Assembly: GCF_023634065.1 (NCBI RefSeq)
Contig: NZ_JALKCV010000004.1
Location: 310,001-374,000 of the forward strand
Direction: 5' to 3'
DNA length: 64,000 bases
Source of the DNA: Microbulbifer litoralis
GTDB lineage: Bacteria; Pseudomonadota; Gammaproteobacteria; Pseudomonadales; Cellvibrionaceae
Position 1 is the first letter of the stretch; every line of letters begins with the position of its first letter. The notes beneath the pieces were generated by a model, which saw only the letters and a list, made by a program, of their open reading frames with translations, ran no database searches and was not told where the DNA came from. Position numbers and translations under genes: made by a program. This document shows, in pieces, positions 18,619 through 26,413 of the stretch.

Positions 18619-18921
18619 TCACGGCGCCGCCAGCAGTGTGCCGGCATACAGGCCGGAAAGACCGCTGGCGGGCTCGCTTGCGGCTATCCGCACCGGGTAG
18701 CGGGGACCACTGCGCTCGTCCCCGCTCTCCGGCTCGCGATCGTCCCGGCACTCGTCGAGTTTGCGGGAGAAATTCTCCTCCGCCTTGCGGGCCAGTTGCT
18801 GCTGGACCTCGTCGATGGGAATCGAGAGTTCCGCCGCCCCCGCCTGCAGCGCCGAGGCCACCAGGGCCACAGCCAGGCAAAATTGTACCTTTTTCAAACA
18901 TCCTGTATCAGGGGTTACCAT
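18619..18921 (-). CDS. Small secreted protein of unknown function
   Basis: A 100-residue protein. A signal peptide (LKKVQFCLAVALVASALQAGAA) leads into a short charged helix (VQQQLARKAEENFSRKLDECRDDRE) and a basic/Gly-rich tail. The ATG at 18921 has GGAGG six bases upstream, which decides the start although the frame stays open much further back. It sits 36 bases before the DUF6249 gene on the same strand and is likely the first gene of that transcript. No family recognised. Confidence 0.65.
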   Translation of the reverse strand: MVTPDTGCLKKVQFCLAVALVASALQAGAAELSIPIDEVQQQLARKAEENFSRKLDECRDDREPESGDERSGPRYPVRIAASEPASGLSGLYAGTLLAAP

Positions 18922-19014
18922 TGTCGCCTCCAGATCGATTTCCTTGTACGCTTCTATGACGGCGCGGGATCCGCATCTGGATGCAGTGACCGGACAATTA
19001 ATCGGGATTCCACC

Positions 19015-19617
19015 ATGATCCAGGCCGCCGACGTACTGAAATTCTGGTTTGGCAGCGCCCAGTTGGACGCGCCCGTCGACCCACCCCACCGCCAGCGCTG
19101 GTTTGCCCGCAGCGACACCTTCGACCAACGCATCGAGGACGACTTCGGCCCGCTGGTGGAAGCCGCCCTGGCCGGCGAACTGGAGGACTGGCGCACCACC
19201 CCCGGGGGCAAGCTGGCACTGATCCTGCTCTGCGACCAATTCACACGCAATATCTATCGCGACAGCGAGCGCGCCTATGCCGGCGATCCCCTGGCGCGGG
19301 CACTGGCGCTGGCGGCGATCGACAGCGGCGAGGACCGGGAAATGGGTCTCTTCCAGCGCGCCTTTCTCGGCATGCCGCTGGAACACGGCGAGAGCGCGGC
19401 GATACAGGCGCGCTCGGTGGCATACTTCGACCGGCTGCGCCGCGACTACCTGGATGGCGCCGGGGGCGCCGCCGAGGCGGAGAGTTTCTACCAGTACGCA
19501 CTGGCGCACCGGGACGTGATCGAGGAATTCGGCCGCTACCCGCACCGCAACGCCGCCCTGGGGCGGACCTCCACGGACGAGGAGCAGAAGTGGCTGGAAC
19601 AGGGAGGCGGCTTCTGA
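19015..19617 (+). CDS. DUF924 family protein
   Basis: A 200-residue TPR-like helical protein. It shows the DUF924 landmarks VLKFWFG at the start, RWFARSDTFDQRI, LALILLCDQFTRNIYR, QRAFLGMPLEHGE and IEEFGRYPHRNAALGR. The family is widespread and has no established activity. The stop codon overlaps the LysE exporter start (TGATG), so the two are translationally coupled and may share a role, possibly in amino acid or metabolite handling. Confidence 0.9.
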   Translation: MIQAADVLKFWFGSAQLDAPVDPPHRQRWFARSDTFDQRIEDDFGPLVEAALAGELEDWRTTPGGKLALILLCDQFTRNIYRDSERAYAGDPLARALALAAIDSGEDREMGLFQRAFLGMPLEHGESAAIQARSVAYFDRLRRDYLDGAGGAAEAESFYQYALAHRDVIEEFGRYPHRNAALGRTSTDEEQKWLEQGGGF

Positions 19618-20234
19618 TGGAACTGCTGGCCTGGCTGTCACTGGCCGGAATCTGTGCCCTGGGGGCCATGTCCCCGGGACCCAGCCTGCTGATCGTACTG
19701 CGCAGCGCGGCGTCCGGCCCGCGCCAGGGGCTCGCCGCCGCAGTTGCCCACGGCGCCGGCATCGCCATCTACGCCGGGCTGACCGCCTTCGGTCTCGCCG
19801 TGCTGATCACCCGCTCGCCGCTATTGTTCAGCGCGCTGCAGTGGGTCGGCGCGGCCATGCTGATCTACCTGGGCTGGAAGGCGCTGCGTGCACCGGCCCC
19901 GGATCCCGCCGCAGCGGGGGTTCCGGCACCGCAACAAAGCGCGGGACGCGCCGCCCTGCAGGGATTCGGCGTGGCATTTTTCAACCCCAAGGTGGCGGTA
20001 TTCTTTACCGCCCTGTTCAGCCAGTTCGTCACCGAACAGCAGGCGCTTTCCACCAAGCTGGGGATGGCGGCAATGGCCGCGGGTATCGACGCCGGCTGGT
20101 ACTGCCTCGTCGCGCTGGCGGTCTACGCCGGCCGCAACCGCAGCTGGATCAGCAACCGCGCCGGGCATCGCCTGCAGCAGCTATTCGGCATCCTGCTGCT
20201 GGGGCTGGCCGCACGGCTGCTGCTGACCATCTGA
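19617..20234 (+). CDS. LysE family amino acid exporter
   Basis: A 205-residue inner-membrane exporter of the LysE/RhtB superfamily. Landmarks: the N-terminal GAMSPGPSLLIVLRSAASG and the mid-protein FGVAFFNPKVAVFF. Six hydrophobic segments fit the family. The ATG overlaps the stop of the DUF924 gene and uses an AGGGAGG ribosome site within that gene. The substrate is unknown; RhtB-type members export homoserine, threonine or similar. Confidence 0.92.
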   Translation: MELLAWLSLAGICALGAMSPGPSLLIVLRSAASGPRQGLAAAVAHGAGIAIYAGLTAFGLAVLITRSPLLFSALQWVGAAMLIYLGWKALRAPAPDPAAAGVPAPQQSAGRAALQGFGVAFFNPKVAVFFTALFSQFVTEQQALSTKLGMAAMAAGIDAGWYCLVALAVYAGRNRSWISNRAGHRLQQLFGILLLGLAARLLLTI

Positions 20235-20272
20235 AGCGATCGCACCAAAACAGAATATTATCGAATAAAAAA

Positions 20273-20291
20273 AGGCCCGTCATACGGGCCT
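20273..20291 (-). terminator. Hairpin with T-tract in minus orientation
   Basis: AGGCCCGT and ACGGGCCT form an 8-bp stem with a 3-base loop. Only the minus strand continues into seven T, so it would stop leftward transcription, protecting the DUF924/LysE pair from antisense reading, although a weaker plus-strand effect is possible. A further inverted repeat, CTGTCTTT/AAAGACAG (20320-20351), lies beyond it; no gene is seen between 20235 and 20526. Confidence 0.6.
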
Positions 20292-20453
20292 GAACGTCTT
20301 ACTGCGGGGTTGGAGCTGACTGTCTTTGTTTGGGGTAGGAGGGAAAGACAGCCAACTGCCACGATTATTATGACAGCTGCCGTTTCCCCCCGCCGGCAGG
20401 CCAACGCACGCCCGGCTCCACTTGTCGCACACCGCCAACTTTTCTCATACCGG

Positions 20454-20482
20454 TTGACACTGCATGGACATACAGATACTGT
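20454..20482 (+). promoter_or_regulatory. LexA-controlled promoter of yebG
   Basis: TTGACA (20454-20459) and TACTGT (20477-20482) are 17 bases apart, a strong sigma-70 promoter. Between them lies CTGCATGGACATACAG (20460-20475), a CTG-N10-CAG LexA box that would block RNA polymerase. This is the gammaproteobacterial SOS-box form and fits the LexA control known for yebG. Confidence 0.88.
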
Positions 20483-20526
20483 ACATGCATCCATGGCTGA
20501 TTCAATAAAAGAACCGGAGGCACAAA

Positions 20527-20856
20527 ATGGCCGTTGTAGCTGTATGGAAATGCGATAGAGACGGAGCAATGTTCGACAACAAAAAAGATGCCGAAGAACA
20601 CGACAAAATGCTGGAACTCGCCGCCAATATCACCTCGCTGATCGAGCGCCATATTGATGGTATTTCCGAAGACGCGGGCGAGGAAATCGGCCTGCTGCTG
20701 GCCAAGCGCCGCGAAGTACTGGCCAAGGCCTGCAAGGGCAAACCGGAAATGCTGCTGGACGAAGACGAAGCCCCCGCAGAGCAGCCACAGGCGGGCGAAA
20801 GCCAGGGCGAAAACGAAGCCGACGACCGCGTAACGCCACTGGCCGCCAACCAGTAA
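20527..20856 (+). CDS. yebG: YebG family SOS-induced protein
   Basis: A 109-residue DNA-damage-inducible protein. The conserved family core is VAVWKCDRDGAMFDNKKDAEEHDKMLELA, followed by an acidic, Gln/Glu-rich tail longer than in E. coli. The molecular role is unknown. It is the only gene behind a strong LexA-box promoter and is closed by a good terminator, so it forms its own SOS transcription unit. Confidence 0.93.
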   Translation: MAVVAVWKCDRDGAMFDNKKDAEEHDKMLELAANITSLIERHIDGISEDAGEEIGLLLAKRREVLAKACKGKPEMLLDEDEAPAEQPQAGESQGENEADDRVTPLAANQ

Positions 20857-20896
20857 ATCCGCCGTTCGCGGTGGACCCAGAACACCATCCCTGTGT

Positions 20897-20919
20897 GCCC
20901 GGCCCAGCCGGGCTTTTTT
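20897..20919 (+). terminator. Rho-independent terminator of yebG
   Basis: GCCCGGC (20897-20903) pairs with GCCGGGC (20907-20913) across a 3-base loop and is followed by six T. Confidence 0.88.
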
Positions 20920-20988
20920 ATGGGGCTGCCGCCGCGCTGCGCAGCCTTTCCCGAATCAATTTCAACACACGTCCGGCACGGCGGGCCG

Positions 20989-21387
20989 TCAGCCCACAGA
21001 ACCGAAAGCCATACCGATATTGATTCCGGCTAGCAGGATAATCACCACCCAGCTCAGCGCCGTGCCGATAAAACGCCCCGGGTGATAACCGCCCTTGCCC
21101 GCGGTGAGACCGTAGGCATGTGCCAGGCGGGCGAGTACGAAAGCACCGCCCAACAGGTGCAGCCAGGTGGCCGCCAGCCCGTTGAGTTCCGCCATCAACA
21201 ACAGCAACAGCGCGATGGGCACATACTCGATGGCATTGGCGTGGGCGCGAATCAATACCTGTGCATGGTGTTTACCGCCGCTGCCCAGGCCGACCTTTTC
21301 CGAGCGGCGGAACCTGACGATGCGAAACGCCAGCGCAACGATCAGCAGTGCGCAGAGGCCGGCGTAGAGAGAAGTGATGCTGGCCAT
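20989..21387 (-). CDS. MAPEG family membrane protein
   Basis: A 132-residue four-helix inner-membrane protein of the eicosanoid/glutathione-metabolism (MAPEG) family. Landmarks are RAHANAIEYVPIALLLLLMAELNG and ARLAHAYGL. Bacterial members are often glutathione transferases or peroxidases, but the activity here is unknown. The ATG at 21387 has a strong GGAGGG ribosome site. It is 52 bases downstream of the amidohydrolase pair on the same strand and may be read with it. Confidence 0.9.
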   Translation of the reverse strand: MASITSLYAGLCALLIVALAFRIVRFRRSEKVGLGSGGKHHAQVLIRAHANAIEYVPIALLLLLMAELNGLAATWLHLLGGAFVLARLAHAYGLTAGKGGYHPGRFIGTALSWVVIILLAGINIGMAFGSVG

Positions 21388-21439
21388 GGGGCCCTCCAGT
21401 ATAACGCGGGGCTGCGCCCCGCCGGTTTGTTGTCTGCGA

Positions 21440-22753
21440 TCAGAACCGGTACCAGTTCCCGTGCCCCTGCTCCGGCTTCAGGTAGCGGTCGCGCAGGCGT
21501 GTGGAACGGTTCACCAGTGACTGCGGCTCGCCGCCGATCAGCAGCTGTTCCGGGTAGCTGGTAACCTCCAGCGGATCGCCGCTCCAGATGGCGATATCCG
21601 CCACCGCGCCGGGTTCGATTACCCCGCCCTCGATACCGAAAATATCGGCCACGTTGGCACTGATGGCCCTGAGCCCCGCTTCATACGGCAGGCCATAAGC
21701 CACCGCATTGCCGGCCGACTGGCGCGACAGGTAGACATTGTGCGTGCCGGCGTAGCCCGGCCCGGAGATGGCCACCTTGACACCCGCCCGGTGCAGCAGC
21801 GCCGCGTTGTCAAAACGCGCGCCGAGACTGGAAAAGGAGATCGGCAGGTTGTCGATCGCATCGATCACCACCGGCACAGCCGCCGCGGCGAGCTGGTCCG
21901 CCACCATCCAGCCCTCGGCAGCGCCCTGCACGATCAACCGCAGGTTGAACTCCCCGGCGAGATCGATCGCGGCGAGAATATCGCTGGCGCGATTGGCGGT
22001 AACCATCAGCGGCTGCCGGCCGGCGACCACCGGCTGCAGGGCCTCCAGGTCGGCGAGGGAATGGTTGAGCTGGCGCCAGTCGCCGCGGCGGATGGCCTCC
22101 CGGTGATCGCGGTACTCCGCCGCCTCGCGCAGCGCGCTCTTGACCTTGGCAAAGGCGCTGGCGCGGCTGCCACCGGCCAGCTTGCCGCCGGGCTCACCCA
22201 GGTACGCCTTCTGCGCCAGGTCGGTGGCGACGACACTGTCGAAATCGCCGTTCAGTTCGATCGCGAAGCTGCGCCCGGCGAAGACCCGCTGCGGGTCGCC
22301 GACGCTGTCGCCCCACAGGCTGATCCCCGGGAACACCAGCGCGCGCGTGACACCACCGGCGCGGTTGAACGGGATCAGGGTGGATTTCGGATTGTAGGCC
22401 GGCACCGGATCGAAGGCACTGCCGATACTCTCGCCGGTCACCGCGTAATCGTTGGTGGCGCTGGCGGCACCGATTTCGGTCAGGCCCAGCTCGCTGACCG
22501 GGGCGATCACGCCGGGTGTTACCACCTTGCCGGCGGCATCGATGGTTCTGTCCGCGGCCGCATCCAGCGCCGGCGCCACCGCCACCACGCGGCCGTCGCG
22601 CAACAGGATGTCCGCCGATTCCAGGCTGCCGGCCTCGCCCAGGGTGTGCACCCTGCCGCCCTTGATCATCAGGGTCTCGGCCTGCAGTTGCGGCGCCGCG
22701 GCGCCCAGGGCCATGGCGCAGGCCAGGGCGATGTTTACAATGCTATTTTTCAC
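21440..22753 (-). CDS. Secreted amidohydrolase-like protein, second of a pair
   Basis: A 437-residue amidohydrolase-superfamily protein with a signal peptide (cleavage near PQLQA). It has the superfamily outer strands (TLMIKGGRVHTLGEAGS, DILLRDGRVVAVAP, AGKVVTPGVI) and the C-terminal FGIEGGVIEPGAVADIAIWSGDPLEV. The usual HxH after TPG is replaced by APVSELGL, so the first metal ligands are missing and it may be a non-catalytic or differently acting partner. Its ATG overlaps the stop of the upstream lipoprotein amidohydrolase by four bases, implying a two-protein unit. Confidence 0.88.
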   Translation of the reverse strand: MKNSIVNIALACAMALGAAAPQLQAETLMIKGGRVHTLGEAGSLESADILLRDGRVVAVAPALDAAADRTIDAAGKVVTPGVIAPVSELGLTEIGAASATNDYAVTGESIGSAFDPVPAYNPKSTLIPFNRAGGVTRALVFPGISLWGDSVGDPQRVFAGRSFAIELNGDFDSVVATDLAQKAYLGEPGGKLAGGSRASAFAKVKSALREAAEYRDHREAIRRGDWRQLNHSLADLEALQPVVAGRQPLMVTANRASDILAAIDLAGEFNLRLIVQGAAEGWMVADQLAAAAVPVVIDAIDNLPISFSSLGARFDNAALLHRAGVKVAISGPGYAGTHNVYLSRQSAGNAVAYGLPYEAGLRAISANVADIFGIEGGVIEPGAVADIAIWSGDPLEVTSYPEQLLIGGEPQSLVNRSTRLRDRYLKPEQGHGNWYRF

Positions 22754-24189
22754 AGCCGCTCCCCCTCGGCATCCAGGATGCCCAATTCGAAATCCGTGCG
22801 CGGCTGGCGGTCCGGATCGTCCCGGTCGTACATCAGCTCGCCGTCGATAAACACCTTCTCCGCCCTGGTGTAAACACTGAACGGGTTGCCGGACCAGACC
22901 ACCACATCGGCCATCTTGCCCGCTTCCAGGCTGCCGGTCTGATCGGCAATCCCCAGGGCCCGGGCGGGATTCAGGGTCATCCAGGCGACCGCGTGCTGCG
23001 GCTGGATATCAAAGCCGGCGCGCCGACCGGCGGCCATCGCCTTGGCGGTTTCCTGGTTCAGGTGCTGGATGCCGACAGCGGAGTCCGAGTGGATCATGGC
23101 ACAGGCCCCGGCCCGATCGAGAATCGCCAGGTTGGCCTGGGTCATATCGAAAGCCTCGTGTTTGAATCCCCACCAGTCGGCCCATACCGCCGCGCAGACA
23201 TTGTTCTTCGCCAGCAGGTCCGCCACCTTGTAGGCCTCGACCGCATGGTGGAAAGTGGAGACCCGGAAGCCGAACTCCCCGGCGATGTCCATCATCACCG
23301 CCATTTCCTCACCGCGGTAACAGTGGTTGTGCACCAGGATCTCACCGTCGAGTACACCGGTCAGGGTTTCCAGCTGCAGGTCGCGTTCCGGCCTGTCGCC
23401 GCCGTTCTTTTTGTAGTCCCGCCACTTTTCCCTGTAGTTGGACGCCGCGATCCAGGCTTCGCGATAGCCGGCCACATTCCCCATGCGGGTGGAGGGCGCC
23501 ACCCCCTTGCCGCCGTAGACGCGCTTGGGATTTTCCCCGCAGGCCATCTTCAGGCCATAGGGCGCACCCGGGAATTTCATGTCCTGCACGCGTCGCGCGG
23601 GCACGTTTTTCAGGGTCACACTGCGGCCGCCGAACAGGTTGGCCGAGCCCGGCAGTATCTGCAGGGTGGTGACGCCGCCGGCCAGAGCCAGGGGAAATTG
23701 CGGATCCTGGGTCCAGACGGAGTGCTCCGCCCATACTTCCGCGGTATTGGGCGATGTCATTTCGTTGCCGTCCTGGGAGGATTCGATCGCGGGTGCCGGG
23801 TAGTCGCCCAGGTGCGAGTGCACATCGATGATCCCCGGGGTCACCCATTTGCCGCTGCCGTCGATTTCCAGTACATCTTCGGGAGCTTTCAGATCCGGGC
23901 CGATACGGGCAATCTTGCCGCCGGACAGCAACAGGTCGGCATCGTCGAGCTTTTTATCGGTGCCGGTGAGCAGGGTCGCGCCGCGGATCAACACCGGTCG
24001 AGACTGGGTTACGGAATAGGTGGAGGGAAACGCATCCTGGCGGGCGAAAGTCACGGACTCGCCTTCCTGCCCCGATTTCCCTTCCTGTCCACACCCGCTC
24101 AGCAGTAGCGCGGCACCGAGTGCGGCTACCAGCCAGCGAGCGCACGGGGAGCACAGAGAGTACAAAGGGTACAAAGGGTACAGCTGCAT
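22750..24189 (-). CDS. Amidohydrolase family lipoprotein
   Basis: A 479-residue metal-dependent hydrolase. The signal peptide ends in LLLSGC, so it is lipid-anchored. The HxH metal motif is in TPGIIDVHSHLGDYP; later ligands are expected in LVHNHCYRGEEM, VSTFHHAVEA and MIHSDSAVG. It is followed by GSLEAGKMADVVVWSGNPF, typical of imidazolonepropionase-like members. The N-terminus is unusual: residues 3-16 are a degenerate tripeptide repeat (LYP LYP LYS ...) encoded by 9-bp DNA repeats. Coupled (ATGA) to the second amidohydrolase. The substrate is unknown; a dipeptide or lactam is plausible from family. Confidence 0.9.
   Translation of the reverse strand: MQLYPLYPLYSLCSPCARWLVAALGAALLLSGCGQEGKSGQEGESVTFARQDAFPSTYSVTQSRPVLIRGATLLTGTDKKLDDADLLLSGGKIARIGPDLKAPEDVLEIDGSGKWVTPGIIDVHSHLGDYPAPAIESSQDGNEMTSPNTAEVWAEHSVWTQDPQFPLALAGGVTTLQILPGSANLFGGRSVTLKNVPARRVQDMKFPGAPYGLKMACGENPKRVYGGKGVAPSTRMGNVAGYREAWIAASNYREKWRDYKKNGGDRPERDLQLETLTGVLDGEILVHNHCYRGEEMAVMMDIAGEFGFRVSTFHHAVEAYKVADLLAKNNVCAAVWADWWGFKHEAFDMTQANLAILDRAGACAMIHSDSAVGIQHLNQETAKAMAAGRRAGFDIQPQHAVAWMTLNPARALGIADQTGSLEAGKMADVVVWSGNPFSVYTRAEKVFIDGELMYDRDDPDRQPRTDFELGILDAEGERL
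24142..24186. repeat. Five-unit 9-bp repeat in a signal-peptide coding region
   Basis: Consecutive 9-mers GCACGGGGA, GCACAGAGA, GTACAAAGG, GTACAAAGG and GTACAGCTG (plus strand) encode the LYP-type tripeptide repeat at the start of the amidohydrolase lipoprotein. Because the unit is a multiple of three, slippage would lengthen or shorten the signal peptide without a frameshift. Confidence 0.7.
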
Positions 24190-24289
24190 ATTGGTCTTCC
24201 AATTTTTTTGATTTTTAGGTTATCGGCAAACGATGCTATCAGGTGACGGTCGGCAGACCAGTACCAAAACTTCCAATGGTCACCGACAT

Positions 24290-24610
24290 TCACTCCGCAG
24301 CCGGCTCCGGGCGGCGCGCGGACGAAGCCCGGCGACGTTCCCCGACGGCGCCCCCGCTGCGGGCCTCCGCCACCAGCCCGGCGAAAAACGCCCCGAGTCT
24401 GTCGGCGCAGCCCAGGGATTCGAGCAGCTGCAGCAACGCTGCCAGGTTGCAGCCCGCCCCCCGCTCGAGCCTTTTCAGGGTACTCAGCCCCACCCCCGAT
24501 GCCGCCGCCAGTTCTTCCTGGGAAATATTCGCGGCCAGGCGCAGCTGGCGAATATGGTTGCCGATCTCCACCGACAGGCTGCCCTGTTGCGTCTCTACCC
24601 GTTCCGTCAT
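24290..24610 (-). CDS. XRE/HTH-type transcriptional regulator
   Basis: A 106-residue protein with a clear helix-turn-helix: IGNHIRQLRLAANISQEELAAASGVGLSTLKRLERG. The rest forms a short helical region and an Arg/Ala-rich tail. The ATG at 24610 is chosen; a TTG at 24625 would add five residues. It is 100 bases upstream of the amidohydrolase pair on the same strand, so it may regulate them. The targets are otherwise unknown. Confidence 0.85.
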   Translation of the reverse strand: MTERVETQQGSLSVEIGNHIRQLRLAANISQEELAAASGVGLSTLKRLERGAGCNLAALLQLLESLGCADRLGAFFAGLVAEARSGGAVGERRRASSARRPEPAAE

Positions 24611-24754
24611 ACCGCATCCACGCAAAGGGAAAAATTGTAGCCCATTACTGGACGGTTAAAAATCGGAATTCATTCTCAAAAGGCGAGCGATCCGGTGGAC
24701 ATTCAGAAGTCTTCGTGTTGGAATCTTTGATGAAAAAGTGTCCAGGATGGATTG

Positions 24755-26359
24755 ATGGCAAAACACTGTACCCGCGCTGTTCCGCCCTATCCGCAGGATT
24801 CAGTCCATATCTACGAAGCGCTGCGCAAAAGCGAAGAGCGCTATCGCGAACTGGTCGAGCATGCCAATTCCATTATCCTGCGCTGGGACAAAAACGGCAT
24901 CATTACTTTCTTCAATGAATACGCCCAGCGCTTCTTCGGTTATGGCGAAGAGGAAATCATCGGCCAGCACGTGGTCGGCACCATTGTCCCCGCCAGCGAA
25001 AGTACCGGTCGCGACCTGCGGCCACTGATGGACCATATCTGCAACAACCCGGAAGAGCACCACTACAACATCAACGAAAATATCACCCGCAGCGGCGCGC
25101 GGGTGTGGGTAGCCTGGACCAACAAACTCCTGACCAATGACGACGGCGAGACCATCGGCGTCCTCAGCATCGGTTCGGATATCACCAAGCAGAGATTGCT
25201 GGAAGAGGAATTGCGGCAAGCGCAGAAAATGCAGGCCATCGGCGAACTGGCCGGTGGCATCGCGCACGATTTCAACAATATGATCCACGGCATCACAGGC
25301 TACGCCGAAGTGATCCAGCAGATTACCTGCGATGCGCGTGTGGCCGAGTACATCAACCATATACTGACCACGGCCCAGCACGCCGCCGAACTCACCAGGC
25401 AACTGCTCACCTTTGCCCGCAAGGGCAACTACCAGCTGACCGAGTGCAATACCCACGAGATTATCCGCGATGTCTGCGCCATGCTGGAGCGGACCATCGA
25501 CCGCCGCATCCATGTCGCCAGGCAACTGGATGCCGGCCGCCCGCATGTGATGGGCGACCCGACACAGTTGAAAAGTGCCCTTCTCAACCTGGGAATCAAT
25601 GCCAAGGATGCAATGCCCTCCGGCGGCGCGCTGCAGTTCCAAACCAGCAACATCACCATCAGCACCCCGATCAAGATTTCCGATTTCGAAATCGAGCGGG
25701 GGGAATACCTGCTGATCAATATTTCCGACAGCGGCACCGGCATGCCGGCGGAAATACGCCGGCGCATTTTCGAGCCTTTTTTTACCACCAAGGAGAGCGG
25801 CCGTGGTGCGGGCCTGGGGCTGGCGGCCGTCTATGGCACCACCCACCTGCATAAGGGGGCCATCCGCTGCCGCAGTCGCGAGGGCGAGGGAAGCAGTTTC
25901 GACCTCTACCTGCCGATCATCAGGGACTGCACCAAGCTAACCCGCCAGCGGCAGCGAACACCGGCGCCACAGCAACAGATCCGCATCATGGTGGTGGACG
26001 ACGAAGCCATAGTCCGGCAGTACTCCAAGACGCTGTTCGAAATGCATGGCCACGAGGTGGAGACCTTCTCCTGCGCGGAGGAAGCGATCAATTTCTATCG
26101 GGAAAACTACGAGAATATCGACCTGGTGCTGCTCGACATGATCATGCCGCGCATGGACGGCCAGCAGCTGTTCGCTTTCCTGAAACGCATCAACCCCGAT
26201 ATCAGGGCGATGCTGTCTACCGGTTACAGCGTCGACAGCAAGGTACAGGAGATCCTCGCGGACGGCATACTGGACTGCATCCCGAAGCCGTTCACCTACG
26301 AGCAGTTGCAGGAGAAAATCGAGGCGCTGATACAGGACGGGCAACTCAAGCCCGACTGA
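24755..26359 (+). CDS. Hybrid sensor histidine kinase: PAS, kinase, receiver
   Basis: A 534-residue soluble hybrid kinase. A PAS domain (ERYRELVEHANSIILRWDKNG to SDITKQ) precedes the H-box GELAGGIAHDFNNM with phospho-acceptor His171, an N-box LLNLGINAKDAM, and G-boxes DSGTGMP and GAGLGLAAVYG. The C-terminal receiver (RIMVVDDEAIV onward) has its phospho-acceptor Asp461 in LLLDMIMP. No membrane segment is seen, so it senses a cytoplasmic cue through PAS. The ATG at 24755 follows AGGA at good spacing. No output-domain response regulator lies nearby, so the partner is elsewhere or the receiver serves as a phosphate sink. Confidence 0.92.
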   Translation: MAKHCTRAVPPYPQDSVHIYEALRKSEERYRELVEHANSIILRWDKNGIITFFNEYAQRFFGYGEEEIIGQHVVGTIVPASESTGRDLRPLMDHICNNPEEHHYNINENITRSGARVWVAWTNKLLTNDDGETIGVLSIGSDITKQRLLEEELRQAQKMQAIGELAGGIAHDFNNMIHGITGYAEVIQQITCDARVAEYINHILTTAQHAAELTRQLLTFARKGNYQLTECNTHEIIRDVCAMLERTIDRRIHVARQLDAGRPHVMGDPTQLKSALLNLGINAKDAMPSGGALQFQTSNITISTPIKISDFEIERGEYLLINISDSGTGMPAEIRRRIFEPFFTTKESGRGAGLGLAAVYGTTHLHKGAIRCRSREGEGSSFDLYLPIIRDCTKLTRQRQRTPAPQQQIRIMVVDDEAIVRQYSKTLFEMHGHEVETFSCAEEAINFYRENYENIDLVLLDMIMPRMDGQQLFAFLKRINPDIRAMLSTGYSVDSKVQEILADGILDCIPKPFTYEQLQEKIEALIQDGQLKPD

Positions 26360-26413
26360 CAGGGCCCTGCGCTCCCGCCCCGGCACGGATTGCAGATGTG
26401 TGGAGTACGGCTG

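Noticed and set aside
20258-20569. Minus-strand frame of 103 residues over the yebG promoter
   Set aside because: No ribosome site or domain, and it would run across the SOS promoter.
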